NCBI RefSeq assembly: GCF_014359955.1 | Contig: NZ_JACIYL010000042.1 | Span: 1 to 12,006, forward strand | From: Thermogutta sp. | GTDB lineage: Bacteria; Planctomycetota; Planctomycetia; Pirellulales; Thermoguttaceae | Direction: 5' to 3' | Length of the DNA stretch: 12,006 bases | Part shown: piece by piece, positions 1-7,152 of the stretch | Layout of the letters: each line of letters opens with the position of its first letter | Position numbering within the stretch: position 1 is the first letter of the stretch | The notes under the pieces: generated by a model | What the model saw: only the letters and a program-made list of their open reading frames with translations | Told to the model about the DNA's origin: nothing | Databases searched by the model: none | Made by a program: the position numbers and the translations under genes

Positions 1-47
1 GCCCCGTCATCAAATGGGATTGAAAGCCTCGCCGTCCTCAACGGAGC

Positions 48-1124
48 TCACGACGGAGTTCCCGCCCACACGACCCCGCTTCCATCGGCTGCCTCTGCGC
101 GACCGATTTCCCAGCAGGGAACGCCCTGGTCTTCGAGCTGATGGCGAATACTGGCTGCATAGTAACTGCTGACAACGAGGATCATCCCCAGACCGAGGTT
201 AAACACGTTTTCCATTTCCTGCTCATCGATATCCCCGAGCCGCTGCACCCAGGAAAAAACGGGGGGCACCGGCCAGGCGGATTTGTCGAGAACAATCCGC
301 ACACCCGCCGGCACGATTCGCGACAGGTTTTCACGGATGCCGCCACCGGTGATATGGGCAATCCCATGAACCACCGTCTTGACCCGATAATACCGCAATA
401 CAGAGCGGATCGGCCGAACGTAAATACGCGTCGGCGTGAGCAGGGCTTGGCCCACGGTCATGCCCAATTCCGGAATGTGATCCTCCACCTTCAGGCCGGC
501 CATCTCAAAGACCACTTTCCTTACGAGGCTGTAGCCGTTGGAATGGAAACCGGTTGAGGCCAGTCCCAACACAGTGTCACCAGGGGAGATGGCCTGTCCG
601 GTGATGACGGAGCGACTCTCCACCACCCCCACGCAGAAACCCGCAAGATCAAAGTCCCCCGGCTGGTAAAGGTCCGGAAGGATGGCCGTCTCTCCGCCCA
701 AAAGGGCGCAATCCGCCTGCCGACACCCTTCCACAATGCCTTCCAGCAGCTTTTCCAGAAGTGGCGGATCGTCCTTGGGCATCGCCACATAGTCCAGAAA
801 GAAAAGCGGCTCCGCGCCGCAGCATAACGCGTCGTTGACACTCATGGCCACAAGATCAATGCCGACCGTATGGTAAACCCCTGCCAGCGACGCGACCTTG
901 AGTTTGGTCCCCACCCCGTCCGTGCAGGCGACAAGCACGGGGTCCTGATATCGCCGCGCAAACAGCGGCCAGGGAAAGTCCAGACGGAACAACCCCGCGA
1001 AACCATTGGGCAAATCGATGGTCCGGGGTGTCATCGTCTTTCGCAGAAGCTGTGGGATTCGGGCCATGGCCTGGCGGTACAGGTCCAGGTCCACGCCCGC
1101 AGATTTGTATGTCGCTTTAGCCAT
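48..1124 (-). CDS. purM: Phosphoribosylformylglycinamidine cyclo-ligase (AIR synthetase)
   Basis: This enzyme performs the ATP-dependent ring closure of FGAM to AIR, the fifth step of de novo purine synthesis, in the cytoplasm. The product is 358 residues, close to the usual PurM length of about 340-350. Clear family motifs occur in order: TDGVGTKLKVA near residue 68, GIDLVAMSVNDALCCGAEP near residue 90, LLGGETAILPDLYQPGDFDL (the usual GGETAEMPGMY..GDYDLAG block), GLASTGFHSNGYSLVRK, HITGGGIRENL and VFNLGLGM near the C terminus. I chose ATG at 1124 (MAKATYKS), which has a weak GGGA 8 bases upstream. An in-frame GTG at 1130 would add two residues. No neighbour in the window suggests a pur operon, and no terminator is visible in bases 1-47. 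All core motifs look intact, so I expect a functional enzyme. Confidence 0.97.
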   Translation of the reverse strand: MAKATYKSAGVDLDLYRQAMARIPQLLRKTMTPRTIDLPNGFAGLFRLDFPWPLFARRYQDPVLVACTDGVGTKLKVASLAGVYHTVGIDLVAMSVNDALCCGAEPLFFLDYVAMPKDDPPLLEKLLEGIVEGCRQADCALLGGETAILPDLYQPGDFDLAGFCVGVVESRSVITGQAISPGDTVLGLASTGFHSNGYSLVRKVVFEMAGLKVEDHIPELGMTVGQALLTPTRIYVRPIRSVLRYYRVKTVVHGIAHITGGGIRENLSRIVPAGVRIVLDKSAWPVPPVFSWVQRLGDIDEQEMENVFNLGLGMILVVSSYYAASIRHQLEDQGVPCWEIGRAEAADGSGVVWAGTPS

Positions 1125-1218
1125 TACCACGATCCCGGGTCACAAGACCTCTGTATTGCCACAAGTAGCACCGGCGGGCCGTGCCGAAAATCGGCGGGAG
1201 ATTATTCCTCTGGCTGCG

Positions 1219-1249
1219 TGAGCCAGCAGCGGTTGGTTGAGCCAGCAGC
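1219..1249. repeat. 12-bp direct repeat TGAGCCAGCAGC, two copies
   Basis: TGAGCCAGCAGC occurs at 1219-1230 and again at 1238-1249, a 19-base period. It lies about 95 bases upstream of the purM start. It could be a regulator site or a chance duplication; only the repetition itself is seen. Confidence 0.4.
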
Positions 1250-1504
1250 ACGACCGCCAAATGCATTTCAAATTTAAAATGGCATTGGGAACTGAAGCAC
1301 GACCGGATATTCGCCCATTGTAAACCGCCATCCTACGGGCGACTATATGACGACGATGGCGATCCCGGCCGATGGGGCGAACATATCCCCGGTCTTGCCA
1401 ACGATCGTGACATGCCACAAGTGAAAACCGTTGTAGGGGCCAATCGTGAACTATCGCTAACAATAGTTTGGGCCGGGCAGAACCGGGCCCTCGTTATGTG
1501 GAGT

Positions 1505-1547
1505 GCGGGGCTTCAGCCCCGCTTTCCGCGCGGGACTTCAGTCCGCG
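1505..1547. repeat. Two REP-like hairpins with TTCA loops
   Basis: The first hairpin is GCGGGGC (1505-1511), loop TTCA, GCCCCGC (1516-1522), a perfect 7-bp stem. The second follows within 10 bases: CGCGGGAC (1529-1536), loop TTCA, GTCCGCG (1541-1547), with one bulged G. Both share a GGRC-TTCA-GYCC core. Similar short GC-rich palindromes in intergenic DNA of many bacteria are REP-like elements. There is no T-run long enough for a terminator. Confidence 0.6.
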
Positions 1548-1581
1548 GTGAAAGGCAATGGATGATGGAGACTAGTTCGGT

Positions 1582-1683
1582 GGACCTGACAAGCAGGTCC
1601 CTCCGAAAAGTCCTTCGGAGGGGCACGCTCGTTGTGCCGGCCGATGCGAAGGGGAGCATCCAATCTGACAAGGAGGTCCCTCC
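1582..1683. repeat. Cluster of small stem-loops
   Basis: Five consecutive stem-loops can be drawn here. GGACCTG/CAGGTCC (1582-1588 with 1594-1600) has loop ACAAG. CTCCGAA/TTCGGAG pairs 1601-1607 with 1614-1620. GGCAC/GTGCC pairs 1622-1626 with 1634-1638. GATGC/GCATC pairs 1643-1647 with 1656-1660. A short GGAG/CTCC lies at 1672-1683. The TGACAAG core of the first recurs near the fifth as CTGACAAGGAGG, and relatives of the first occur in other intergenic stretches of this window. No open reading frame here looks real. This is probably an array of dispersed miniature palindromic repeats; their function is unknown. Confidence 0.55.
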
Positions 1684-1761
1684 GGGTTGAGGCCAACCCG
1701 TGCGGACGTTCGGGTGCCCATTGGCAGGGAAAGTGGGAATGTGGAGATGTGTCGGGGGCTA

Positions 1762-1792
1762 TTGACTTACCGGTCCCTGTGGCGGTTAAAAT
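1762..1792 (+). promoter_or_regulatory. Candidate sigma70-type promoter for the tRNA pair
   Basis: TTGACT at 1762-1767 resembles a -35 box (5 of 6). TAAAAT at 1787-1792 resembles a -10 box with a 19-base spacer; TTAAAA one base earlier gives 18. Spacing is slightly long. It is the best promoter-like pair between purM and the tRNA genes and would give a leader of about 175 bases ahead of tRNA-Val. Confidence 0.45.
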
Positions 1793-1804
1793 AGAGCTAG
1801 ACAA

Positions 1805-1818
1805 CCTGGCAAGCCAGG
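1805..1818 (+). repeat. Hairpin CCTGG-CAAG-CCAGG
   Basis: This is a perfect 5-bp stem around a CAAG loop just downstream of the candidate tRNA promoter. It shares the CCTGnCAAGC core with the larger stem-loop at 1582-1600, so it may belong to the same repeat family or act as a structure in the tRNA leader. The remaining leader to 1974 shows GC-rich inverted segments but no gene. Confidence 0.4.
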
Positions 1819-1974
1819 CCGGTCAGCCTGCCGGAAGCAGCGGCGTTTGTCGTGGGGCATGTTGCCCGACCGGAGACCGCTTGATCCAGCCGAACAGCGA
1901 GGCTGGTCGGGGCTGGCCGACGGTGGTGCTTTTGTTGGTAGGACTGAGGCCTGAGCGTGCTAGGAGAGACGGAT

Positions 1975-2048
1975 GGGCGATTAGCTCAGTTGGTTAGAGC
2001 ACCAGCTCGACAAGCTGGGGGTCGCAGGTTCGAGTCCCGCATCGCCCA
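1975..2048 (+). tRNA. tRNA-Val (anticodon GAC), with two unusual positions
   Basis: A complete cloverleaf can be folded. The acceptor pairs GGGCGAT (1975-1981) with ATCGCCC (2041-2047) and the discriminator is A (2048). The D arm is GCTC/GAGC. The anticodon stem CCAGC/GCTGG (2002-2006 with 2014-2018) closes the loop TCGACAA, so the anticodon is GAC (Val, codon GUC). The T arm GCAGG-TTCGAGT-CCCGC spans 2024-2040. Two features are odd: position 33 (base 2008) is C instead of the nearly universal U, and A51 faces C63 (2026 with 2038). No CCA is encoded. The tRNA may be functional with these changes, may be edited, or may be decaying. tRNA-Ala follows 13 bases later, probably in one transcript. 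Confidence 0.85.
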
Positions 2049-2061
2049 CTGTGAAGGCCCC

Positions 2062-2134
<73 letters not shown>

Positions 2135-2203
2135 TTATGTCATGGTGTAGCAATACGGCACGACGCGCGCTGAGTTGTGTAACATCGTGATTGAACAGGT
2201 CGT

Positions 2204-2264
2204 GCGGTTCACTCTTCTCTGTTCCGTTATCTTCGCGGTTCACTTTTCTCTGTTCTGTTATCTT
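2204..2264. repeat. 31-bp tandem duplication
   Basis: A 30-base unit beginning GCGGTTCACT and ending GTTATCTT occurs at 2204-2233 and again at 2235-2264, a period of 31. The copies differ at two positions, both C to T in the second copy. It is pyrimidine-rich on the plus strand and lies 70 bases past tRNA-Ala. Confidence 0.8.
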
Positions 2265-2763
2265 GTCTGTTTTTGGTATCCGCTGTGGGGGGTCGGATGT
2301 GGGGGGCTCGGAGCTGCCTCTTGGGCCAGGAGTGGGGAGGATTCTGTGTCGGTGTTCCCCAAGCGGCGGTGGTGTCTGCTGTCCTGATGTGATCCCCCAG
2401 CGGCCAATGGATTGCATTTGAGGAATCGGCCAGCATTGCGGGGAGCGCTGCAGGTTCGGCAGGGTGAAGTGCCGCTTCAATCTCTCGCATTGGCTCTTCA
2501 CGAAAGTACGGGCCACGCGCTTCGCAGGTGGAAGTGCTGCCGACCAGCACGAGGGCCGAAAAGGCACATTTCGGGCAACGCGGATGTTTTAGATTCATGC
2601 CGATCCGCGGTGCAAGCGGTGATGTAAGTCCCGGAAAGGCGTTTTGGGATGGGGTCCACCGGCCATAAGTGGGGATATCCCCGGAGTCATCCGCAGTTTT
2701 TCTCTCTCGTCGCATAGGAATCCGGGGTTTGTCGAGACCTTCTGCTCGGGCGAAAGTCAGCGT

Positions 2764-2840
2764 GGAGGAACCTGCTTGTCACGTCCACGTTTCCAACATG
2801 GATGATCCACCGGGTATCACCGGGCACGACAAGCCTGCCC
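2764..2840. repeat. Inverted-orientation relatives of the CCTG-ACAAG-CAGG stem-loop
   Basis: Bases 2764-2788 read on the minus strand as GTGGACGTGACAAGCAGG followed by TTCCTCC. This matches the plus-strand stem-loop at 1580-1604 with few differences. A second stem-loop, GGGCA...TGCCC at 2822-2840, carries the same ACGACAAGC core. The outer ends CGTGGA (2761-2766) and TCCACG (2784-2789) are themselves inverted repeats. Confidence 0.5.
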
Positions 2841-2943
2841 CTGAATGGCATTCCCATTTTGCGGGCACGACGAAGGTTCACCGGTCGGGGCCATTCATAC
2901 GTTGCCCGTATGAGACATGATGCACGCGGCATGTCCCAGCTCC

Positions 2944-2984
2944 TTGCAAACTGGGGAGAGATCAGGTGCCATCCCAGCTTGCAA
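2944..2984. promoter_or_regulatory. 12-bp imperfect inverted repeat, possible operator
   Basis: TTGCAAACTGGG (2944-2955) and CCCAGCTTGCAA (2973-2984) are inverted copies matching at 11 of 12 positions around a 17-base spacer. The right arm ends 9 bases before a TTGACA -35 box, a position suited to a regulator binding site. A role as RNA structure is less likely because it lies upstream of the predicted transcription start. Confidence 0.35.
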
Positions 2985-2993
2985 TGCGGCGGT

Positions 2994-3022
2994 TTGACAG
3001 CTAGAATATCGCCAAATTTATC
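2994..3022 (+). promoter_or_regulatory. Candidate sigma70-type promoter for the exported protein gene
   Basis: A perfect -35 TTGACA (2994-2999) is followed after 17 bases by TTTATC (3017-3022), a weak -10. Transcription would begin near 3029. This leaves an 80-base leader and places the alternative TTG start at 3031 essentially at the transcript end, which favours the ATG at 3112. Confidence 0.45.
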
Positions 3023-3111
3023 TGAGCTTTTTGTTATCGTGGGCGACGGGATCAAACTTTTCTTTCAGTCCATCGTTTTCCAAAGTGGCACGCCGTATCG
3101 TGGGTGCGACG

Positions 3112-4686
3112 ATGAAAGCGGTAGCCTCTTCCATCGCTAGCGCGGTCCTTGCGTCGATGATTTGGTGGGTGGGGTGGGGGGCTTTGCCCGGTTGGGCCCA
3201 TTCTCAAAGATTCACCGATTTGCTCCACGGATACTCTGTGCAGTTGCCCAGCACGTGGTCGTGTAAAGCCGACGGGCGGAGGATTTGGTTCACAGACGGG
3301 ACGCGATTTGTCGTCGTTCGGGCGGCCTCTCAAGGGCAGCTCCATGAGGTGATGCAGAACTGGTTCTGGGAACACCAGGCCCTGAAAACAGCTACGGGAC
3401 GCGAGCAATTCGCTTTCCGAGAGCATGCGTGTGGGCTGATCGTTTTGGGTGACGGGCTGGGGTTCCCATATGGCCTCGAGCCGATGGCCGCTGTCAATTT
3501 CGGTCTAACGGGGACAACTCCAGAGGACTATCGGGAAGTCACAGTCTGCCTCCCAGGACAGAAGGGGGTGCTGCTGGTCACGTTCTTAGCCCCCCAGAAG
3601 ACCTCGCGAAGAGGGTGGATGGAGATGGTGGACATCGCACGAAGCCTCGAGTTTGTGCCGCGGGAGAAACTTGTGGCCTGGAGTGTGCAGACGATCCTCG
3701 ATTCCGAAACGGGCGGTCCTCTGGCAACGATTCATGTTCCCCGTGGGGCGGAATACCGGGGGCAGACCGTCACTCTGGGAACTCAACGCCAGCCGGCCAT
3801 CTTTATCAGGCAGGGCGATTTCTTGTTCCGTCGGGACAATATCCTGCTGCAGAGCACAGTGCTCCAGACGCAGTTTGGTGGGAATGGGACGACGATCCTC
3901 AATATCAACGGCGCGGGTTCGGTGCAACCGCAACCGATTTTCCTTACCTCCGTGGATGACGTGGAAAAGCTCGTCCTCGGTATCTGGCAGTCGGAGACGA
4001 ATGAATCCTGGTCGGTGACAAAGCATCGCGATATCCCCCCATCTCCCATGGAAAAGACTATGTTTCAGGAGAGTGCTCAGGCGTTCAATCAGACTGCGGC
4101 CGTCTATGGACGGAGCGCAACAGCCAGCATGATTAAACGGGAGCTGCGTGCGGAAGCGGGGACGCTTGTCCGTGAAGCGTTCCTGACCGGTTCGCTTTTC
4201 CTGGCGCAGCAAGCCGATTTCATCTCGGCCAGCCAGGATTGCACGGCGAGTTTCTCCGTCATGATGAGTCAGTTCACCAAAGAGAATGAAGAGCACGATC
4301 GCGGCGTTGTTTTGGGGATTATGGCCAGCGTGCGATTCAGCCCTCAGGCGGTTCTCGCCATCCTCGAGCGAAGTTCGATCGAGAATGCCAGGCTTAATCG
4401 AATGGTTCTGGAGATGGTCCAGGAACAAGAAGACTTCAACAGCCGGATGGCAACCGCCTGGACCAACGCTTTGAGTGATCAAACCTATGCCCGGGACCCC
4501 GCAACAGGCGAGATCATGCGACTCTACAAGCATGCATGGGACGAGACTGACTTCTGGCGGGATCCCGTCTGGAACACAGTGCTTGACGGCGTTGAACCGG
4601 GAAGCGAACTGGAGGATGTTCTCCGGTCGGAGGGTTGGCGTCGCCTCGACCAGTCGCTTGAGGGATTTCCGGAACAGTGGAAGTAA
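3112..4686 (+). CDS. Exported protein of unknown function, 524 residues
   Basis: I do not recognise a named family. With the ATG at 3112 the product begins MKAVASS, followed by a hydrophobic stretch (residues about 5-28) ending GWAHS-QRF, a plausible signal peptide. An in-frame TTG at 3031 would bury this signal behind 27 polar residues, so I prefer 3112, although no strong ribosome binding site is seen. The mature N-terminal part (about residues 32-175, beginning with FTDLLHGYSVQLPSTW) has the feel of the PsbP/Mog1-like domains found in lipid- or membrane-associated bacterial proteins. This is a loose resemblance only. The second half is helical and Glu/Met/Gln-rich, and it ends with a DPATGEIMRLYKHAWD segment, a pattern seen in other secreted planctomycete proteins. 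It stands alone between a promoter-like site and a sulfatase remnant. Confidence 0.85.
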   Translation: MKAVASSIASAVLASMIWWVGWGALPGWAHSQRFTDLLHGYSVQLPSTWSCKADGRRIWFTDGTRFVVVRAASQGQLHEVMQNWFWEHQALKTATGREQFAFREHACGLIVLGDGLGFPYGLEPMAAVNFGLTGTTPEDYREVTVCLPGQKGVLLVTFLAPQKTSRRGWMEMVDIARSLEFVPREKLVAWSVQTILDSETGGPLATIHVPRGAEYRGQTVTLGTQRQPAIFIRQGDFLFRRDNILLQSTVLQTQFGGNGTTILNINGAGSVQPQPIFLTSVDDVEKLVLGIWQSETNESWSVTKHRDIPPSPMEKTMFQESAQAFNQTAAVYGRSATASMIKRELRAEAGTLVREAFLTGSLFLAQQADFISASQDCTASFSVMMSQFTKENEEHDRGVVLGIMASVRFSPQAVLAILERSSIENARLNRMVLEMVQEQEDFNSRMATAWTNALSDQTYARDPATGEIMRLYKHAWDETDFWRDPVWNTVLDGVEPGSELEDVLRSEGWRRLDQSLEGFPEQWK

Positions 4687-4815
4687 GCCTGCTTGGAAAC
4701 AACCTCAAAGTTGTCCTGGCGTTTCCGGGATGAGCAACCCGACAATAGTAGTGGCGGGTCGTGAATTCTTTTCCCCACGGCACGCCCCATTAACTGAGAT
4801 TCGCAGCCAAAAGCC

Positions 4816-5484
4816 TTGTCTCAACAACAGGCCTCTTTTCGGCAAGCGCGAGAAGGTGTTCTGTTTTCCCTTTGAGCGCTTGCGGCGATGATCGAGGGGA
4901 TGGATCGGGCAATTCAAAACATCCTCGACCCACTCGATCGATGGGCACCCGCTGACCGCGCGCTGGTTATTTTCATCGGCGATAACGGGCTACAAAAACG
5001 CGAAGTAACCGGCCGGTTTGTGATGGAAAAGGAGCCATGTGGAGAGGCGGACTCCGCGTTCCAGCGAGTGTCTGCGGGCCGACCCATCTGCCGCCAGGCG
5101 GTGTGAGTGATCAGGTGTGTCCGACCCTGGATAGGGCCGCTTGAATCCTGCGCGTTGCCGGGATCCAGCCGAGCGAAACCTACCGGCCGGACGGAATCGC
5201 TCTACTGAAGTCCGTGGACGAGGATCACGCGGCAATCTCCCGCACCGTGTACCGGCGGGCATGAGCAGTCACTCCGCCTGGTGGGGCCCATGAGCGGTCA
5301 CTCCACCTGGTGGGGCCCCTGACGCGGAGATTGGAAGTACCTTCGGCGTCGGGGAGGTGATAAAGTGGAGGGATATCTGTTGAATCTTGCCAACGATCCG
5401 GGTGAGAGCGGCAACCTGCTTGTGGCCCAACCGGATCTGGTAAGTCCGTTGCGTCAACTGTTGGAACACTGGGTAAAGACCTGA
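4816..5484 (+). pseudogene. Decayed sulfatase, C-terminal half in two frames
   Basis: Sulfatase landmarks are readable in the right order but in broken frames. One frame gives AMIEGMDRAIQNILDPLDR then ALVIFIGDNG (4885-4989), the metal-site DNG region. The next frame gives SNRPVCDGKGAMWRGGLRVP (5004-5063), then VSDQVCPTLD, a TGA at 5142-5144, ILRVAGIQP, RPDGIALL and RTVYRR (to 5258). The first frame then resumes with RGDWKYLR, LLNLANDPGESGNL and an intact stop at 5482-5484. The frameshift lies near 4990-5000, at an A5 run. A further TGA sits at 4873-4875, and the 29-bp duplication at 5261-5318 interrupts the reading between RTVYRR and RGDWKY. No N-terminal half with the CxPSR site is found upstream. 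Several independent lesions make sequencing error unlikely. The start at 4816 is approximate; homology is clear from about 4876. Confidence 0.85.
5261..5318. repeat. 29-bp tandem duplication inside the sulfatase remnant
   Basis: Two adjacent 29-base units, each starting ATGAGC and ending GGTGGGGCCC, occupy 5261-5289 and 5290-5318 and differ at two positions. They lie between the codons for RTVYRR and RGDWKYLR of the decayed sulfatase. Removing both (58 bases) puts the two flanking coding segments in the same frame, although a TGA remains at 5320-5322. Confidence 0.85.
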
Positions 5485-5507
5485 GACTGCAGCCATAACG
5501 GAGCGCT

Positions 5508-7139
5508 ATGAAAATCATTGTGATCGAAGCCGACGGATTGCGGGCAGAATTTTTGGGGCCTTATGGCAACGACTGGGTGGAAACGCCGTCGCTCAATCGC
5601 ATTGCCGCAAGTGGTTTTGTGTTCGATCACTGTCTGATCGGTTCACCCCACCGCGGTGCGCAAACGGCAGCGCTGTGGACAGGGCTCCATCCCACGCAGA
5701 TGGCACTGGCCCAATGGGGAAGTTGTCATCCTCTGGCCGGTGGAAGTCGCGTGTCATCACGGGTTGAGGAGACTTCGGGGACAGGTATTTCCCGGGAGGG
5801 CTCCACATGGCGGTGCATTGTGTCGTCGTTGCGGGAACGTGGCTGGAAAACGGTTCTCGTCAGTCCGGAAAGATCCGTGCTGGCACACCCGCTGGCTCAA
5901 TCTTTTGAGGAACATCGTTTGATTGGTGGGGGCTCAGAGGACGTCGGTGATGCAGAGCGGATGTCCATCCGGGTTGTCCGGGGGGAACCGGAGATGACTC
6001 CGCTTGGACGACCCGCGGAAGACTGGGGGGAAACCCGCACGGCTCTGGTGTTTTCGGAAGTGTGTGAAGCGCTGTCACAGATGGAAGGGGCTGCCCTGGT
6101 ATGGTGCCATCTTTCCGACCTGCGAAATCACTGGGACGCACCGCTGGCAATGCGAATGCGGCACCATGAGGAGGGTGATCCCGAGCCCTGGCCGGGTACC
6201 AATGTCCCGCGGCTCTGCTTTCGGGGAGAGGTCGATCCCGACTGGCTATTGCCGTTTGTTTCGGCTTATGCCGCGCAGGTGGAAGTTCTCGACCTTTGCC
6301 TGGCCGGGTTGTGGAGCACACTGGAGGAACTCGCCCATCGCGAGCCGTGGATGCTGGTCATCACCTCAGGCCGGGGAATGCCCCTGGGGGAGCACGGATG
6401 GCTGGGCACGTGGCATACGCCGTTGCACGCGGAACTGCTTCACGTTCCCTTGATCATGGCGTTTTCCGACGGAGTCGGACAATCGGAGCGGAGTCAGGCC
6501 CTTGTGTATCCGCATGATCTGGCGGCCAGTATCCTGGGTGTGGCGGGCGTGGACATGTCCGTCGGACAGAGCGAGGGGACGATCCTACCCGATAAGACAC
6601 GGGTTGCGATCGGCGGGGAGGATCTTCTTCCGATTATTCGCGGAGAACTCGATCAGGTGCGAGATCGCCTCTTCGTTTGGGATGGACATCAGACTTTGGC
6701 TGTGCGCACGCGTGGTTGGTTTGCCCAGGTACGGCTGGTCGGTCAGGAAGACGTCGAGGAGATCGCGGATTCCTCAACGGCAACGGACAACGGTGAAGAG
6801 ACAATTGCCGAGGACTGGATCGCTCAAGATCTCACCACCGTGAGTGCCAGGGCAGACCTTGCCAATCTGGTCAAAATGAGAACCCAAGAGGGAGAGGACT
6901 CGCTGAGCGACTGGGAAATCGAAGAACTTCGCCGCCGGGTCAGGCTGTTCGTGAAACCCGATGACCGCTGGGAGGTGAATGAGGTGGCCGATCGATGTCC
7001 TCAGATTGCCGGCGAGTTTCTGAAAATGACTGCGGAGTTCCTTTACAGTTTTCAGACACTAGCAGACGCATCCGAACAGGATGGGCGTCTGGTGTTGTCG
7101 GTGTTACCGGACGAGCTTGTCAAGGGTCCAGAAGCCTGA
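5508..7139 (+). CDS. Sulfatase-fold protein lacking the active-site residues (probable pseudoenzyme)
   Basis: The 543-residue product follows the sulfatase/alkaline phosphatase fold: IEADGLRAEFLGPYGN (7-21), TPSLNRIAASG (26-36), ALWTGLHP (55-62), LGEHGWLGTW (293-302), HVPLIMAF, then DLAASILGVAG and an AVRTRGWF strand near the end. Ungapped alignment to the usual SPvCSPSRaslLTG block puts R49 at the formylglycine Cys/Ser position and T53 at the conserved Arg. The metal-site DNG/DHG is GRG (288-290), and the usual DPH is DLR (204-206). Asp9 of the first metal motif remains. Sulfate ester hydrolysis is therefore unlikely; binding or a structural role is possible. No signal peptide is evident, so it may be cytoplasmic. 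The start ATG has GGAG 4 bases upstream. It begins 23 bases after the sulfatase remnant and ends 13 bases before the sialidase-like gene, probably in one operon. Confidence 0.9.
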   Translation: MKIIVIEADGLRAEFLGPYGNDWVETPSLNRIAASGFVFDHCLIGSPHRGAQTAALWTGLHPTQMALAQWGSCHPLAGGSRVSSRVEETSGTGISREGSTWRCIVSSLRERGWKTVLVSPERSVLAHPLAQSFEEHRLIGGGSEDVGDAERMSIRVVRGEPEMTPLGRPAEDWGETRTALVFSEVCEALSQMEGAALVWCHLSDLRNHWDAPLAMRMRHHEEGDPEPWPGTNVPRLCFRGEVDPDWLLPFVSAYAAQVEVLDLCLAGLWSTLEELAHREPWMLVITSGRGMPLGEHGWLGTWHTPLHAELLHVPLIMAFSDGVGQSERSQALVYPHDLAASILGVAGVDMSVGQSEGTILPDKTRVAIGGEDLLPIIRGELDQVRDRLFVWDGHQTLAVRTRGWFAQVRLVGQEDVEEIADSSTATDNGEETIAEDWIAQDLTTVSARADLANLVKMRTQEGEDSLSDWEIEELRRRVRLFVKPDDRWEVNEVADRCPQIAGEFLKMTAEFLYSFQTLADASEQDGRLVLSVLPDELVKGPEA

Positions 7140-7152
7140 AAGGAGTTGCCCC

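Larger units (their letters stand above)
2135..2993. other. Gene-poor intergenic stretch after the tRNAs
   Basis: About 860 bases contain no gene I can support. They hold a 31-bp tandem duplication (2204-2264), a perfect 12-bp palindrome GGGGATATCCCC (2671-2682), stem-loop repeats related to those upstream of the tRNAs but inverted (2764-2840), and an inverted repeat at 2944-2984. No terminator with a T-run follows tRNA-Ala. Reading frames on both strands have poor composition and lack ribosome binding sites. Confidence 0.5.

Noticed and set aside
141..557. Plus-strand frame antisense to purM
   Set aside because: It is a shadow of the strongly conserved purM reading frame, with no recognisable protein features of its own.
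1204..1974. Plus- and minus-strand frames of 60-120 codons between purM and the tRNAs
   Set aside because: They run through hairpin repeats, have no recognisable motifs or ribosome binding sites, and overlap each other.
2227..2598. Minus-strand frame starting MNLKHPRCPKCAFSALVLVG, suggestive of a small Cys-containing protein
   Set aside because: Only three Cys residues are present, there is no ribosome binding site, and the C-terminal part is low-complexity translation of the tandem duplication. It could be a remnant but is not supportable as a gene.
2671..2682. Perfect palindrome GGGGATATCCCC as an operator
   Set aside because: It is about 440 bases from any supported start codon and is a single copy, so there is no basis for a role.
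3031..3111. TTG-initiated extension of the exported protein
   Set aside because: It would place polar residues before the signal peptide and starts at the predicted transcription start.
3586..4533. Long minus-strand frame of 315 codons opposite the exported protein gene
   Set aside because: Its composition is rich in His, Arg and Pro as expected for an antisense shadow, and the plus frame has a signal peptide and a promoter.
4699..4714. ACAAC/GTTGT hairpin after the exported protein gene as a terminator
   Set aside because: The 5-bp stem is weak and no T-run follows.
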